Shown here: one piece after another, positions 8,929 to 17,016 of the stretch | Position numbering within the stretch: the first letter of the stretch is position 1 | Layout: each line of letters opens with the position of its first letter | Assembly (NCBI RefSeq): GCF_019203965.1 | Contig: NZ_CP076448.1 | Location: forward strand, 2,991,001-3,055,000 | Length of the DNA: 64,000 bases | Direction of reading: 5' to 3' | Origin: Elioraea tepida | GTDB lineage: Bacteria; Pseudomonadota; Alphaproteobacteria; Acetobacterales; Acetobacteraceae | The notes under the pieces: model-generated | Database searches by the model: none | What the model was told of the DNA's origin: nothing | The model's input: the letters and a program-made list of their open reading frames with translations, nothing else | Translations under genes and position numbers: made by a program

Positions 8929-9663
8929 ATGGAGGTTGGCTACGCGGCGGCGTTAATCGGCGGCACGTTGTCCTTCCTCTCGCCCTGCGTCCTGCCGCTC
9001 ATCATTCCCTATCTCGGCTTTCTCGGTGGCGTGACACTTCGCGCCACGCCGGCAGGGGCGGTCGCCGAGGTATCGCACCGCGGCCGGGTGCTGGCGGCGT
9101 CGGCCTTCTTCGTCCTCGGCTTCGCGACCGTGTTCACCGCTCTCGGCGCCACGGCCTCGGCGGTGTCGCAGCTCCTGCAGGATCATCTCGAGACGGCGGC
9201 GATCATCGCGGGCGCGGTGCTGATCGCCTTCGGGCTGCATGTCGCGGGCGTGCTGCGCCTCTCCTTCCTGCACTACGAGAAGCGGTTCCACACCCGCGAG
9301 CGACCCGTCTCGCCCTTCGGCGCTTACCTCGTCGGCCTCGCCTTCGCCTTCGGCTGGACGCCCTGTGTCGGGCCGGTGCTCGCCGGCATTCTGACGATCG
9401 CCGCCTCGCGCGGCAGCGCGCTCGAGGGCGGTTCGCTTCTGTTCGTGTACGCGATGGGAATCGGCGTGCCCTTCCTGCTCGCCGCCGCCTTCGTCACACC
9501 GTTCCTGCGGTTCGTGCAACGGTTCCGGAGACATTTCCGGGCCGTCGAGATCGCCTCCGGAGCCCTGCTCGTCGCCACCGGTGTGCTCGTGATGACCGGC
9601 AGTTTCCAGGCGATCGGCATCTGGATGCTCGAGCGCTGGCCGGAGCTCGGCCGCTTCGGATGA
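8929..9663 (+). CDS. soxV: CcdA/DsbD-type thiol-disulfide transporter SoxV
   Basis: Inner-membrane electron transporter (244 aa) with six hydrophobic segments. It carries reducing equivalents from cytoplasmic thioredoxin to the periplasm. The paired cysteine motifs SPCVLPL (about residue 20) and TPCVGPV (about residue 145) are those of CcdA. It lies 7 bases after soxB and next to the thioredoxin-like SoxW gene, which identifies it as SoxV, needed to keep SoxY reduced; a role in cytochrome c maturation is the alternative. Confidence 0.88.
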   Translation: MEVGYAAALIGGTLSFLSPCVLPLIIPYLGFLGGVTLRATPAGAVAEVSHRGRVLAASAFFVLGFATVFTALGATASAVSQLLQDHLETAAIIAGAVLIAFGLHVAGVLRLSFLHYEKRFHTRERPVSPFGAYLVGLAFAFGWTPCVGPVLAGILTIAASRGSALEGGSLLFVYAMGIGVPFLLAAAFVTPFLRFVQRFRRHFRAVEIASGALLVATGVLVMTGSFQAIGIWMLERWPELGRFG

Positions 9664-9668
9664 GGCGC

Positions 9669-10226
9669 CTAGCCGCGAATCCGGCGTTGCCGCCAGGCGC
9701 GGAACTCTGTTCCGTCGGCGTAGCCGCGCTCGTGCACGAAGCGGAACAGGTCGAGGAACTCGGGCTTCGGCATCAGCCCGTGCATGCGCGCGACCTCGAT
9801 CTCGCGGCCGGGGCGGGGCGGCGCCTGTTCCGGGAAGAACACGATCGTCGGGGTGTAGGTGACGCGCCAGCGCCGTGCGAGCGCGCGTTCCTCCATCTTC
9901 TGCCCGTCGAAATCCGTCACCTCACGCGACCCGTGCAGGTCGAGCTGGACCATTCGGAAACGGGGGCGGATGAACCCCTCGATCTCCGGCTGGGCGAGGT
10001 GGTCGGTGTGCATCTCGCGGCAGTAGGGGCAGCCCCGCTTGTCGAACACGACGGCGAAACGCTGCCCGGCGGCGGTCGCTTCCGCCAGGTCCTCGCGCAG
10101 GTCGAGGAAGCCTTCGTGGAACCAGTCCTGCGTGAAGCCGGTCTCGGTCGGCACGGGTGCCGCGGTTGCGGCAGCGGGCGAGAGAGCGAGCGCGGCGAGG
10201 AGCGAACGACGCGGCAGGGTCGGCAT
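9669..10226 (-). CDS. soxW: Periplasmic thioredoxin-like protein SoxW
   Basis: Exported thioredoxin-fold protein (185 aa) convergent with soxV, 5 bases apart. A signal peptide covers about residues 1-23 (MPTLPRRSLLAAL to TAA). The redox motif is CPYC (about residues 65-68), within VVFDKRGCPYCREM, followed by the conserved cis-proline region YTPTIVFF. It probably receives electrons from SoxV. A longer start (MSEPEATH) at 10250 is possible but would bury the signal peptide. Confidence 0.85.
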   Translation of the reverse strand: MPTLPRRSLLAALALSPAAATAAPVPTETGFTQDWFHEGFLDLREDLAEATAAGQRFAVVFDKRGCPYCREMHTDHLAQPEIEGFIRPRFRMVQLDLHGSREVTDFDGQKMEERALARRWRVTYTPTIVFFPEQAPPRPGREIEVARMHGLMPKPEFLDLFRFVHERGYADGTEFRAWRQRRIRG

Positions 10227-10282
10227 GTGCGTGGCCTCTGGTTCACTCACGCATCATCTGCGTCTTCCGCAAGGTCGCGTCA

Positions 10283-11824
10283 ATGCGCCTGAGGCCTTTG
10301 CTCGATTCCGCCACGATTTTCCTCTCGAGCGCCCTTGGCCTCACGGTCGAGATCATCGCTGGGCGGCTGCTCGCCCCCTATGTGGGCATGTCCGTCTACT
10401 CCTGGACGGCAGTGATCGCCGTCGTGCTCGGAGGCTTCTCGATCGGCCATTGGTGGGGCGGGCGGCTCGCGGGGCCTGACTGCGACCGCCGCCGCGGCCA
10501 TCTCCGCCTCGCCGCCCTGCTCGGCGGGTGTGCAGTGACCGCCCTGCTCGCCGTACCGGTGTTGCGCCTCGTCGCACCTGTCCTGGACGCACCAGGGGTG
10601 AGCCCGCTTCTCGCCATGATGGGCTTCGCGGTTGCCGGGTTTCTCGCGCCCTCGCTCTTCGTCGGCGCGGTCTCGCCGATCGTGACCAAGCTCGCGGTGG
10701 AGGAGGCTGCGCCGGGGCAGATGGGGCGCGTTCTCGGCCGCCTCTTCGCGCTCTCGGCGCTCGGTGCCATCGGCGGCACGCTCGCCGCCGGGTTCCTGCT
10801 GCTTGCCTGGATCGGCTCTTCGAGCGCGATGCTCGCCTGTGCGGGGCTCTACGGGCTGCTTGCCGCCGCCAATCTCGCCCCGGCCTCGGGCGTGCGGCCT
10901 GCCGCGGCGGCAGCCGCGCTCGCCCTCGTCGCCTCGGCGGCTGCGTCGCTCCTGCCCGTCCATGCACGCGCCTGCGATGCCGAGAGCGCCTATGCCTGCC
11001 TGCGCGTGGTCGATGTGTCGACGCTCGTTGGGCAGCCGGCGCGGCTGCTCGTGCTCGATCACCTTGCCCATGGGGTGAATGTGCGCGACGACCCGCTCCT
11101 GCTCGTGCAGCCTTATCTGCATCTCGCCGATGAGCTGATGCGCCGGCGCGGCCTTGGCGCGGCGCCGCGTGCCTTCTTCGCCGGCGGCGGAGCCTTCACC
11201 CTGCCGCGCGCCTGGGCGGCCGAGTTTCCCGAGGCGCAGCTTGTGGTCGCCGAGATCGACCCGACCGTTGTCGAGTTGGCCCGCGAGGCGTTCTGGCTTG
11301 TCGAGAGCCGGGCGCTCACGGTGCTGGCGCGTGATGCGCGCCCGGCCCTGCAGGCTCTGCCGTCGGAACCCTCGTTCGACCTCATCTTCGCCGATGCCTT
11401 CCAGGACCTGGCGATGCCCGTCCATCTCGCGACGCGGGAATGGCACCAGGCGGTGCGCGCACGCCTCGCGCCCAGCGGGGCCTATCTCGTGAACGTGATG
11501 GAGGACCGGCGCGACCCACGCTTCCTGCTCGCGCTCGTGCGCACCCTCGCGCTCGACTTCCCGCATGTGGAGGTGTGGGTTGAGGCGGCGGAACAGCCAC
11601 CCGGGCGGCGCATCACCTATCTCGTTCTTGCCTCGGATCGGCCGACGGAGGTTGCGCGGATCACTGCCACACGCGGGCCGGAGCGCGTCTGGGCGAGGCT
11701 GCCCTCCGGCTTTGTGATGGCGCGCGCCGAAGCCGCGCGCGTGCCGGTTCTGACCGACGACTTTGCGCCGGTGGACCGATTGATGTCACACCTCATCCTC
11801 TCCCCAGAGGCAAGCGGACGATGA
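10283..11824 (+). CDS. Membrane-bound spermidine synthase-like protein
   Basis: A 513-aa fusion. The N-terminal half has about six or seven hydrophobic segments (residues 5-220, starting FLSSALGLTVEIIAGRLLAPY) and resembles the membrane part of fused MFS/spermidine-synthase proteins. The C-terminal half (about 260-470) is a Rossmann methyltransferase-like domain with AFFAGGGAFTLPR, VVAEIDPTVVELA and FDLIFADAF, matching the aminopropyltransferase fold. Whether it makes polyamines is unknown. Its position between soxW and an exported DsrE-family gene, with a four-base overlap to the latter, suggests a role linked to the sulfur island. Confidence 0.75.
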   Translation: MRLRPLLDSATIFLSSALGLTVEIIAGRLLAPYVGMSVYSWTAVIAVVLGGFSIGHWWGGRLAGPDCDRRRGHLRLAALLGGCAVTALLAVPVLRLVAPVLDAPGVSPLLAMMGFAVAGFLAPSLFVGAVSPIVTKLAVEEAAPGQMGRVLGRLFALSALGAIGGTLAAGFLLLAWIGSSSAMLACAGLYGLLAAANLAPASGVRPAAAAAALALVASAAASLLPVHARACDAESAYACLRVVDVSTLVGQPARLLVLDHLAHGVNVRDDPLLLVQPYLHLADELMRRRGLGAAPRAFFAGGGAFTLPRAWAAEFPEAQLVVAEIDPTVVELAREAFWLVESRALTVLARDARPALQALPSEPSFDLIFADAFQDLAMPVHLATREWHQAVRARLAPSGAYLVNVMEDRRDPRFLLALVRTLALDFPHVEVWVEAAEQPPGRRITYLVLASDRPTEVARITATRGPERVWARLPSGFVMARAEAARVPVLTDDFAPVDRLMSHLILSPEASGR

Positions 11825-12270
11825 CGAGACGCGATGCCCTGCTTATGGCGCTCCTGCTTCCCACCAAAGCCGTGGCGCAGCGGCGCGAGACGCCGCTCGC
11901 CGAACCGACGCCGATGCTGGACCGCCCGAGGCGGATCATCATCTCCCTGGCCGAGGGCGACCCTGCCCGGGCGAACGCGGTGTTCAGCAACATCATCAAC
12001 ATCCAGGCCTTCTACGGCCAGGATTTCGTCGAGATCATGCTGGTCGCCTACGGCCCCGGCGTGCGGCATCTCATCGCTGCCGAGAGCCAAGTGGCGGAGC
12101 GCGTGGAATCGTTGCAGGCCTACGACATTGCCTTCGTCGCCTGCGGTGCCACGCTTGACTCGCTCGGGCTCGGACCGGAGGCGCTCCTCCCCGGTGTCGC
12201 GGTGGTTCAGAACGGCCTGCCGGAGATCGTCGAGCGGACGCTGATGGGCTGGGTCCATCTGCGTCCCTGA
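11821..12270 (+). CDS. Exported DsrE-family protein
   Basis: 149 aa. An N-terminal hydrophobic stretch (MTRRDALLMALLLPTKAVAQ) looks like a signal peptide. The rest fits the DsrE/DsrF-like fold: RIIISLAEGDPARANAVFSN, a central VEIMLVAYGPG strand-loop, and a conserved single cysteine in AFVACGATL (residue 108). Cytoplasmic DsrE proteins pass sulfane sulfur on such a cysteine; here the protein would act outside the cytoplasm. It is translationally coupled (ATGA) to the membrane synthase-like gene. A second DsrE-like gene is at 17017-17449. Confidence 0.75.
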   Translation: MTRRDALLMALLLPTKAVAQRRETPLAEPTPMLDRPRRIIISLAEGDPARANAVFSNIINIQAFYGQDFVEIMLVAYGPGVRHLIAAESQVAERVESLQAYDIAFVACGATLDSLGLGPEALLPGVAVVQNGLPEIVERTLMGWVHLRP

Positions 12271-12275
12271 GGCCC

Positions 12276-12776
12276 TCACATCGAGAGCCGGTCCTCGACG
12301 GCGGCGATGCCTGCGCGGGCGCAGGCGTCGTCCTCGGTGCCCCCCGGCGCGCCCGAGACGCCGACCCCGCCAACGATCAGCCCGCCAGCCTCCACAGGCA
12401 CCCCGCCGCCCAGGAACACGAACCCCAAGAGGTGGCGTATGCCGCTGCTCGGCTGCCCCGGCTGCGTCAGCGCGGCGAGCTCTTCGGTCGCGGTGCGGAA
12501 GGACACGGCGGCACGCACCTTGCCGATCGCGCTCTCCGGCGTGTGCGGGCCGGCGAGCGAATCGCGAAGCAGCACCTGCGGCACGCCGAAGCGATCCACC
12601 ACCGCCACTGCCACCTGGAAGCCACGCGCGCGACAGGCCTCGAGCGCCGAACGCGCGAGATCGAGCGCGAGCGCGGGAGACATGATCCGCAGCGGGATGA
12701 AATCCTCAGCACGCGGCGCCCCGGGCGCGAGCGTGGTGGCGACGAGCGCGGCGATCGCGATCCGTGCAGTGTTCAT
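12276..12776 (-). CDS. GlcG/HbpS-family protein, exported
   Basis: 166 aa with a signal peptide (MNTARIAIAALVATTLAPG to RAE) followed by the GlcG/HbpS-type domain: LARSALEACRARGFQVAVAVVD, then VLLRDSLAGPHTP and the glycine-rich LGGGVPVEAGGLIVGGVGVSG. Such proteins bind heme or cobalamin-like ligands or are of unknown function. It overlaps the soxS stop region by four bases, so it is co-translated with soxS. Confidence 0.8.
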   Translation of the reverse strand: MNTARIAIAALVATTLAPGAPRAEDFIPLRIMSPALALDLARSALEACRARGFQVAVAVVDRFGVPQVLLRDSLAGPHTPESAIGKVRAAVSFRTATEELAALTQPGQPSSGIRHLLGFVFLGGGVPVEAGGLIVGGVGVSGAPGGTEDDACARAGIAAVEDRLSM

Positions 12777-13195
12777 GGCCCTCCCTTCGTGCGTTCCTCC
12801 GGCAGCCTAGCGAGTAGCGCCTCCGCCTGCTGCCAGAATGACCAGTCGCCCTGATACCCGATGATGCGGCCGATCTCGCGCCCCCCGTCCACCAGCACGA
12901 AGGTCGGCGTGAAGCGCCAGTTCTTGAGGAAGGCGAGATCGTCCGGAAGCCCCTGCGCGATGTCGACGCGTCGGAGCGGCGCCCGCCGGCCGAGATCGGA
13001 GCGGTTCCACGATGCCTCCCCGACCTCGCGCAGCCAGCGGCGGCACCAGGGGCAGTCATGCCGCTCGAGCAGCACGAGCCGCGCGTCGGCGGCGCTCGCC
13101 TTTCCAGGCAGAGCGAGGATCGCGGCGGCAAGAGCGAGAACCTTGCGCCGTGCGGGCGAGGTTCGGCTCCATCGCTGACGCTGCGGTCGACTCAC
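12773..13195 (-). CDS. soxS: Thioredoxin-like regulatory protein SoxS
   Basis: 140 aa, starting at GTG 13195. An N-terminal export segment (VLALAAAILALPGKASA) is followed by a thioredoxin-like domain with CPWC (about residues 48-51) in LLERHDCPWCRRW and the cis-proline segment RFTPTFVLV. In Paracoccus, SoxS is a periplasmic thioredoxin encoded in the sox region and needed for full Sox expression or reactivation. Here it leads a two-gene minus operon divergent from soxE. Confidence 0.8.
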   Translation of the reverse strand: MSRPQRQRWSRTSPARRKVLALAAAILALPGKASAADARLVLLERHDCPWCRRWLREVGEASWNRSDLGRRAPLRRVDIAQGLPDDLAFLKNWRFTPTFVLVDGGREIGRIIGYQGDWSFWQQAEALLARLPEERTKGGP

Positions 13196-13233
13196 CGCGT
13201 TTCGCCCGCCTGAGAGACCCCTTTACGCAGTCT

Positions 13234-13281
13234 TCCGCAGCCTACTACTCTTCGGTTCGTCGAAGGGAGGCACTGCGGAAA
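13234..13281. repeat. Nested inverted repeat in the soxS/soxE divergent promoter region
   Basis: Outer arms TTCCGCAG (13234-13241) and CTGCGGAA (13274-13281) are perfect complements. Inside them CTTCG (13251-13255) faces CGAAG (13262-13266). The structure lies between the divergent starts of soxS (13195, minus) and soxE (13305, plus). It could be an operator controlling both directions or a folded leader of soxE. Confidence 0.5.
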
Positions 13282-13304
13282 TCGCGGGCTAAAGGGGAGG
13301 AAAG

Positions 13305-13598
13305 ATGCGTTCTTGCACCATCGCGATGGTTTTGTTGCTGGCCGGGAGTCCAGCGATCGCAGAGACGGCCGATGGCGCGCTGCTTGCCGGCGCGTGCCAG
13401 GGCTGCCACGGCGTGAGCGGCGAGGGGGGACACGGGATCCCGAGCATCCGTCAGATGCATGACCGGCAGCAGTTTGTGGCGTTGATGCGCGCGTTCCGGG
13501 CGAACGAGCGGCCGAACACCGTGATGGGCCGGATCTCCCGCGGCTACACCGACGCCGAGATCGCAGCGCTCGCGGCGCATTTCGCAAAGCCCCAGTGA
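13305..13598 (+). CDS. soxE: Cytochrome c subunit of flavocytochrome c sulfide dehydrogenase (SoxE/FccA-like)
   Basis: Small periplasmic monoheme cytochrome (97 aa). The signal peptide ends near AIAE (residue 20). The heme motif is CQGCH (residues 31-35) and the distal methionine is likely in NTVMGRISRGYTDAE. It is shorter than diheme FccA and matches the monoheme type. The ribosome site GGGGAGGAAAG precedes ATG 13305. The flavin subunit follows 14 bases later. Confidence 0.85.
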   Translation: MRSCTIAMVLLLAGSPAIAETADGALLAGACQGCHGVSGEGGHGIPSIRQMHDRQQFVALMRAFRANERPNTVMGRISRGYTDAEIAALAAHFAKPQ

Positions 13599-13612
13599 GA
13601 GGAGGAAGGGAG

Positions 13613-14902
13613 ATGCCCATCTCGCGTCGCCGCCTCATCGCCGCCGCTCCGCTCGCCGCCGGGCTGGCCGTCGCGCCGTCCGTCGTGCGCGCCCAGGCTC
13701 CCGGCCGCGTCGTCATCATCGGCGGCGGCTTCGGCGGGGCTTCGGCCGCACGTTTCGCGCGCGACCGCTTCCCGCACCTCGACGTGACGCTGATCGAACA
13801 AAGCCGAAGCTTCACCACCTGCCCCTACGGCAACCTGGTGCTCGCCGGGCGGCGGGACATCGGCAGCATCACCTTCGGCTACGAGCGCCTCGCCGCGCGC
13901 GGCGTCCGCCTCGTTCACCAGCGCGCCGTGGCGATCGATCCGCAGCGCAAGCAGGTTCGCCTCGCCGATGGCGTGGACGTTCCCTATGACCGGCTGGTGG
14001 TCTCCCCCGGAATCGACCTGCGCTGGGGCGCGATCGAGGGCTACGACGAGGCGGCCTCGGCGCGCATGCCGCATTGCTGGGTGCCCGGGCTACAGCCGGT
14101 GACCGCTCTGGCGGAGCAGCTCCGTGCCATGCCCCAGGGCGGCACCTTCGTGATGGCGATCCCCGACAACCCGTTCCGGTGCCCGCCCGGGCCCTATGAG
14201 CGGATCAGTATGGTCGCCGAGTATCTCAAGCGGCACAACCCGCGCGCCAAGATCATCGCGCTCGACGCCAAGAACGGCTTCTCCAAGCAGCCTTTGTTCC
14301 AGGACGCCTGGGCGGAGCTCTACCCCGGCATGATCGAGTGGCGCGGCGCTTCCAATGACGGGCGCGTCATGGCGGTCAATCCGGCGACGATGGAATGCGT
14401 CACCGAGTTCGGCGACCGCGTGAAGGGCGACGTGGTGAACGTCATCCCGCCGCAGATGGCTGCGCGGATCGCCCGCGATGCCGGGCTTGCGGCCCAGTCC
14501 GGCTGGTGCCCAATCAAGCCCGCGACCTTCGAGAGCGCGCAAGTGCCGGACATTTGGGTGCTCGGGGATGCCTCGATCGCCGCGCCGATGCCGAAATCAG
14601 GCTTCGCCGCGAACACCCAAGCGAAGCACGCCATCGCCTGCATCGCTGCGTCGCTCGCCGGTCAGGCACCGCCGCCGGCGGTGTATTTCAACACCTGCTA
14701 CAGCCATGTCGGCGAGGACTACGGCATCTCCATCGTCGGCGTGTACCGCGGCGGCACGCAGCTGACCGAGGTCGAGGGCTCGGGCGGGATCAGCCCGCGC
14801 AACAGCGCGCTTGAGGGCGAGCGCCGCGCCGAGCACCGTCGGCTCGAGGCGCTCTACGCCGACGGCTGGTATGACGCCATCACCGGCGAAATGTTCGGCT
14901 GA
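13613..14902 (+). CDS. soxF: Flavocytochrome c sulfide dehydrogenase, flavin subunit (SoxF/FccB)
   Basis: Periplasmic flavoprotein (429 aa) oxidising sulfide to sulfane sulfur and passing electrons to SoxE. A Tat signal (SRRRLIAAAPLAAG) precedes the FAD site VVIIGGGFGGASAAR (about residues 33-47). Cys70 in SFTTCPYGN matches the cysteine that carries covalent FAD in FccB. Cys190 (NPFRCPPGPYER) and Cys362 (FNTCYS) correspond to the redox disulfide. All three key cysteines are present. Start chosen at ATG 13613 after GGAGGAAGGG rather than the upstream GTG at 13595, which would bury the signal. Confidence 0.93.
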   Translation: MPISRRRLIAAAPLAAGLAVAPSVVRAQAPGRVVIIGGGFGGASAARFARDRFPHLDVTLIEQSRSFTTCPYGNLVLAGRRDIGSITFGYERLAARGVRLVHQRAVAIDPQRKQVRLADGVDVPYDRLVVSPGIDLRWGAIEGYDEAASARMPHCWVPGLQPVTALAEQLRAMPQGGTFVMAIPDNPFRCPPGPYERISMVAEYLKRHNPRAKIIALDAKNGFSKQPLFQDAWAELYPGMIEWRGASNDGRVMAVNPATMECVTEFGDRVKGDVVNVIPPQMAARIARDAGLAAQSGWCPIKPATFESAQVPDIWVLGDASIAAPMPKSGFAANTQAKHAIACIAASLAGQAPPPAVYFNTCYSHVGEDYGISIVGVYRGGTQLTEVEGSGGISPRNSALEGERRAEHRRLEALYADGWYDAITGEMFG

Positions 14903-14915
14903 CCGAGGGGTGACC

Positions 14916-16196
14916 ATGACGAACACACCCACCATCGGGTCGACATCTCGGCGAGGGCTTTTGCGTGCCGTGGCCGGGGCAGGCGCGGCCGCAGGGCTTC
15001 CGGGCGCCGCCGCGCATGCATCGGGAAATGCCGAGAACCAGCCGCCGAACCTGCCGGAATGGAGCCGCACACTCGGCCCCGGCGTGATCGAGGAACCCTA
15101 TGGCAGCCGTTCCCGACACGAAACGGCGGTGCGCCGCTACGTTCCCTGGCTCACGCCCGATCGAATCTCGTCGGTGTCCTTCACACCACTTGCCGAGATG
15201 CACGGCATCATCACGCCTTCGGGGCTGCATTTTGAGCGGCATCATGGCGGCGTGCCGGACATCGACCCCGCGGACTACCGTTTGATGATCCACGGCATGG
15301 TCGAGCGCCCGCTGATCTTCACGCTTGAGGATCTGCGACGCCTGCCCTCCGTGTCGCGGATCCATTTCATCGAATGCCCGGCCAACGGCGGCATGGAGTG
15401 GCGCGGAGCGCAGATGTCGGGCGTTCAGTACACCCACGGCATGCTCTCCTGCTCGGAATGGACCGGCGTGCTGCTGCGCGTTCTGCTCGCACAAACGGGC
15501 CTTCGCCCTGGCGCCTCATGGCTTCTCTGCGAAGGGTCGGATGCGTCGCATCTCGCCCGCTCGGTTCCGCTCGCCAAGGCGCTCGACGACGCGATCGTCG
15601 CCTACGGACAGAACGGCGAGGCGGTGCGGCCGCAGCAGGGCTACCCGGTTCGGCTCGTCCTGCCCGGCTACGAAGGGAACATGTGGGTGAAGTGGCTTCG
15701 CCGCATTGAGGTGGGTGACCGGCCCTGGTTCACGCGCTGGGAGACCCGCACCTACACCGACCTGATGCCGAACGGCCTCTCGCGGCAGTTCACCTTCGTG
15801 AACGAGGTCAACAGCGTCATCACCTACCCTTGCCCGGAGAAGCCCCTGCGCGGCAAGCCCGGCTTCGTCGAGATCAGCGGGCTCGCCTGGTCTGGCGCTG
15901 GCCGGATCGTGCGTGTGGACGTCTCCGTCGACGGCGGCGACACCTGGCGGACCGCCGAGCTGCAGGAGCCGGTGCTAACGAAGGCGCTCACGCGCTTCCG
16001 AATCCCTTGGGAATGGCGCGAGGGGCAGGTGGCGTATTTGCAATCGCGCGCGATCGACGAGACGGGGCGCGTGCAGCCCACCATTGCCGCGCTTCGGAAG
16101 GTGCGCGGCGTCGAGAGCATCTATCACAAGAACAGCATCCACACCTGGCTGGTCGAACGCGACGGGACGGTGGTGAATGTCCAGATCGATGCGTAA
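14916..16196 (+). CDS. soxC: Sulfane dehydrogenase molybdenum subunit SoxC
   Basis: Periplasmic molybdopterin enzyme (426 aa) of the sulfite oxidase family. With SoxD it oxidises the outer sulfur of SoxY-bound sulfane, allowing complete oxidation of thiosulfate to sulfate. A Tat signal (SRRGLLRAVAGAG) is followed by the Mo domain; Cys154 in HFIECPANGG is the expected molybdenum ligand. The C-terminal dimerisation domain (GLAWSGAGRIVRVDVSVDGG) is complete. Its end overlaps the soxD start by 20 bases. Confidence 0.95.
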   Translation: MTNTPTIGSTSRRGLLRAVAGAGAAAGLPGAAAHASGNAENQPPNLPEWSRTLGPGVIEEPYGSRSRHETAVRRYVPWLTPDRISSVSFTPLAEMHGIITPSGLHFERHHGGVPDIDPADYRLMIHGMVERPLIFTLEDLRRLPSVSRIHFIECPANGGMEWRGAQMSGVQYTHGMLSCSEWTGVLLRVLLAQTGLRPGASWLLCEGSDASHLARSVPLAKALDDAIVAYGQNGEAVRPQQGYPVRLVLPGYEGNMWVKWLRRIEVGDRPWFTRWETRTYTDLMPNGLSRQFTFVNEVNSVITYPCPEKPLRGKPGFVEISGLAWSGAGRIVRVDVSVDGGDTWRTAELQEPVLTKALTRFRIPWEWREGQVAYLQSRAIDETGRVQPTIAALRKVRGVESIYHKNSIHTWLVERDGTVVNVQIDA

Positions 16197-16941
16197 GGGT
16201 GCGCTGGCGGGTCTGCCGCTGCTCGCGCTTGCTGGCTTTGCGGTCGCCCAGCAGGCGCCGGCGCCGCGTGACGTGAGCGCCCTCTATCGCCCGTTCGAGG
16301 CGCCGCCGGGCGAGCGCACGCGCGGCGACGTGCCCTGGCCTGCGCCGGGCAACGTCTCGCTTCCGGAACCGATTCCGGGCATCGGCCGCCCCGCCACCAG
16401 CGCGGAGATCGCCGGCTGGGACATCGCGATCCGCCCTGATGGGGCCAACCTGCCTTCCGGCCGCGGCACGGTGCAGGAAGGCGAGGAGCTCTACCTCCAG
16501 CACTGCGCCTCCTGCCACGGCGACTTCGGCGAAGGGATCGACCGCTGGCCCGCACTGATGGGCGGACGCGGCAGCCTCACGACCGATACCCCGCGTCGCA
16601 CCGTCGGATCGTTCTGGCAGCACGCGCCGATGGTGTTCGACTACATCCGACGCGCGATGCCCTATACGGCACCGCAGAGCCTCACGAACGACGAGTACTA
16701 CGCGCTTACGGCCTATGTTCTGTACCTGAACGAGCTGATCGCCGAGGATGCGGTGATGGACCGTGAAAGCCTGCCGCGCGTCGAGATGCCGAATCGTGAC
16801 GGGTTCGTGCTCGAGGAGCGGCCGGACACGGAGAATGTCGCCTGCATGCAGAACTGCCGGCAGGGTCGTCCAGTGACCGTGACCATGGACAGCCGCCAGT
16901 TCGTCCAGCCCGGCTCGGGGAGTGGCACGTCGGAACCGTAA
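16177..16941 (+). CDS. soxD: Sulfane dehydrogenase cytochrome subunit SoxD, single-heme form
   Basis: Periplasmic cytochrome c (254 aa) partner of SoxC. A signal peptide (about residues 7-24) leads to the SoxD N-terminal region (GIGRPATSAEIAGWDIAI) and one heme motif, CASCH (about residues 110-114). The NVACMQNC segment near 224-231 has the SoxD-specific CX3C-like cysteines. The classical Paracoccus SoxD is longer with two hemes; the second cytochrome domain is absent. ATG 16177 is used; ATG 16189 is an alternative. Confidence 0.9.
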   Translation: MSRSMRKGALAGLPLLALAGFAVAQQAPAPRDVSALYRPFEAPPGERTRGDVPWPAPGNVSLPEPIPGIGRPATSAEIAGWDIAIRPDGANLPSGRGTVQEGEELYLQHCASCHGDFGEGIDRWPALMGGRGSLTTDTPRRTVGSFWQHAPMVFDYIRRAMPYTAPQSLTNDEYYALTAYVLYLNELIAEDAVMDRESLPRVEMPNRDGFVLEERPDTENVACMQNCRQGRPVTVTMDSRQFVQPGSGSGTSEP

Positions 16942-17016
16942 TGGCATTTGGCGCAGCCAGTACCGGGCAGAAGGGGGGAGAAGGAAACGATAAGGAAACG
17001 GGTTGGACGGAGGGGC

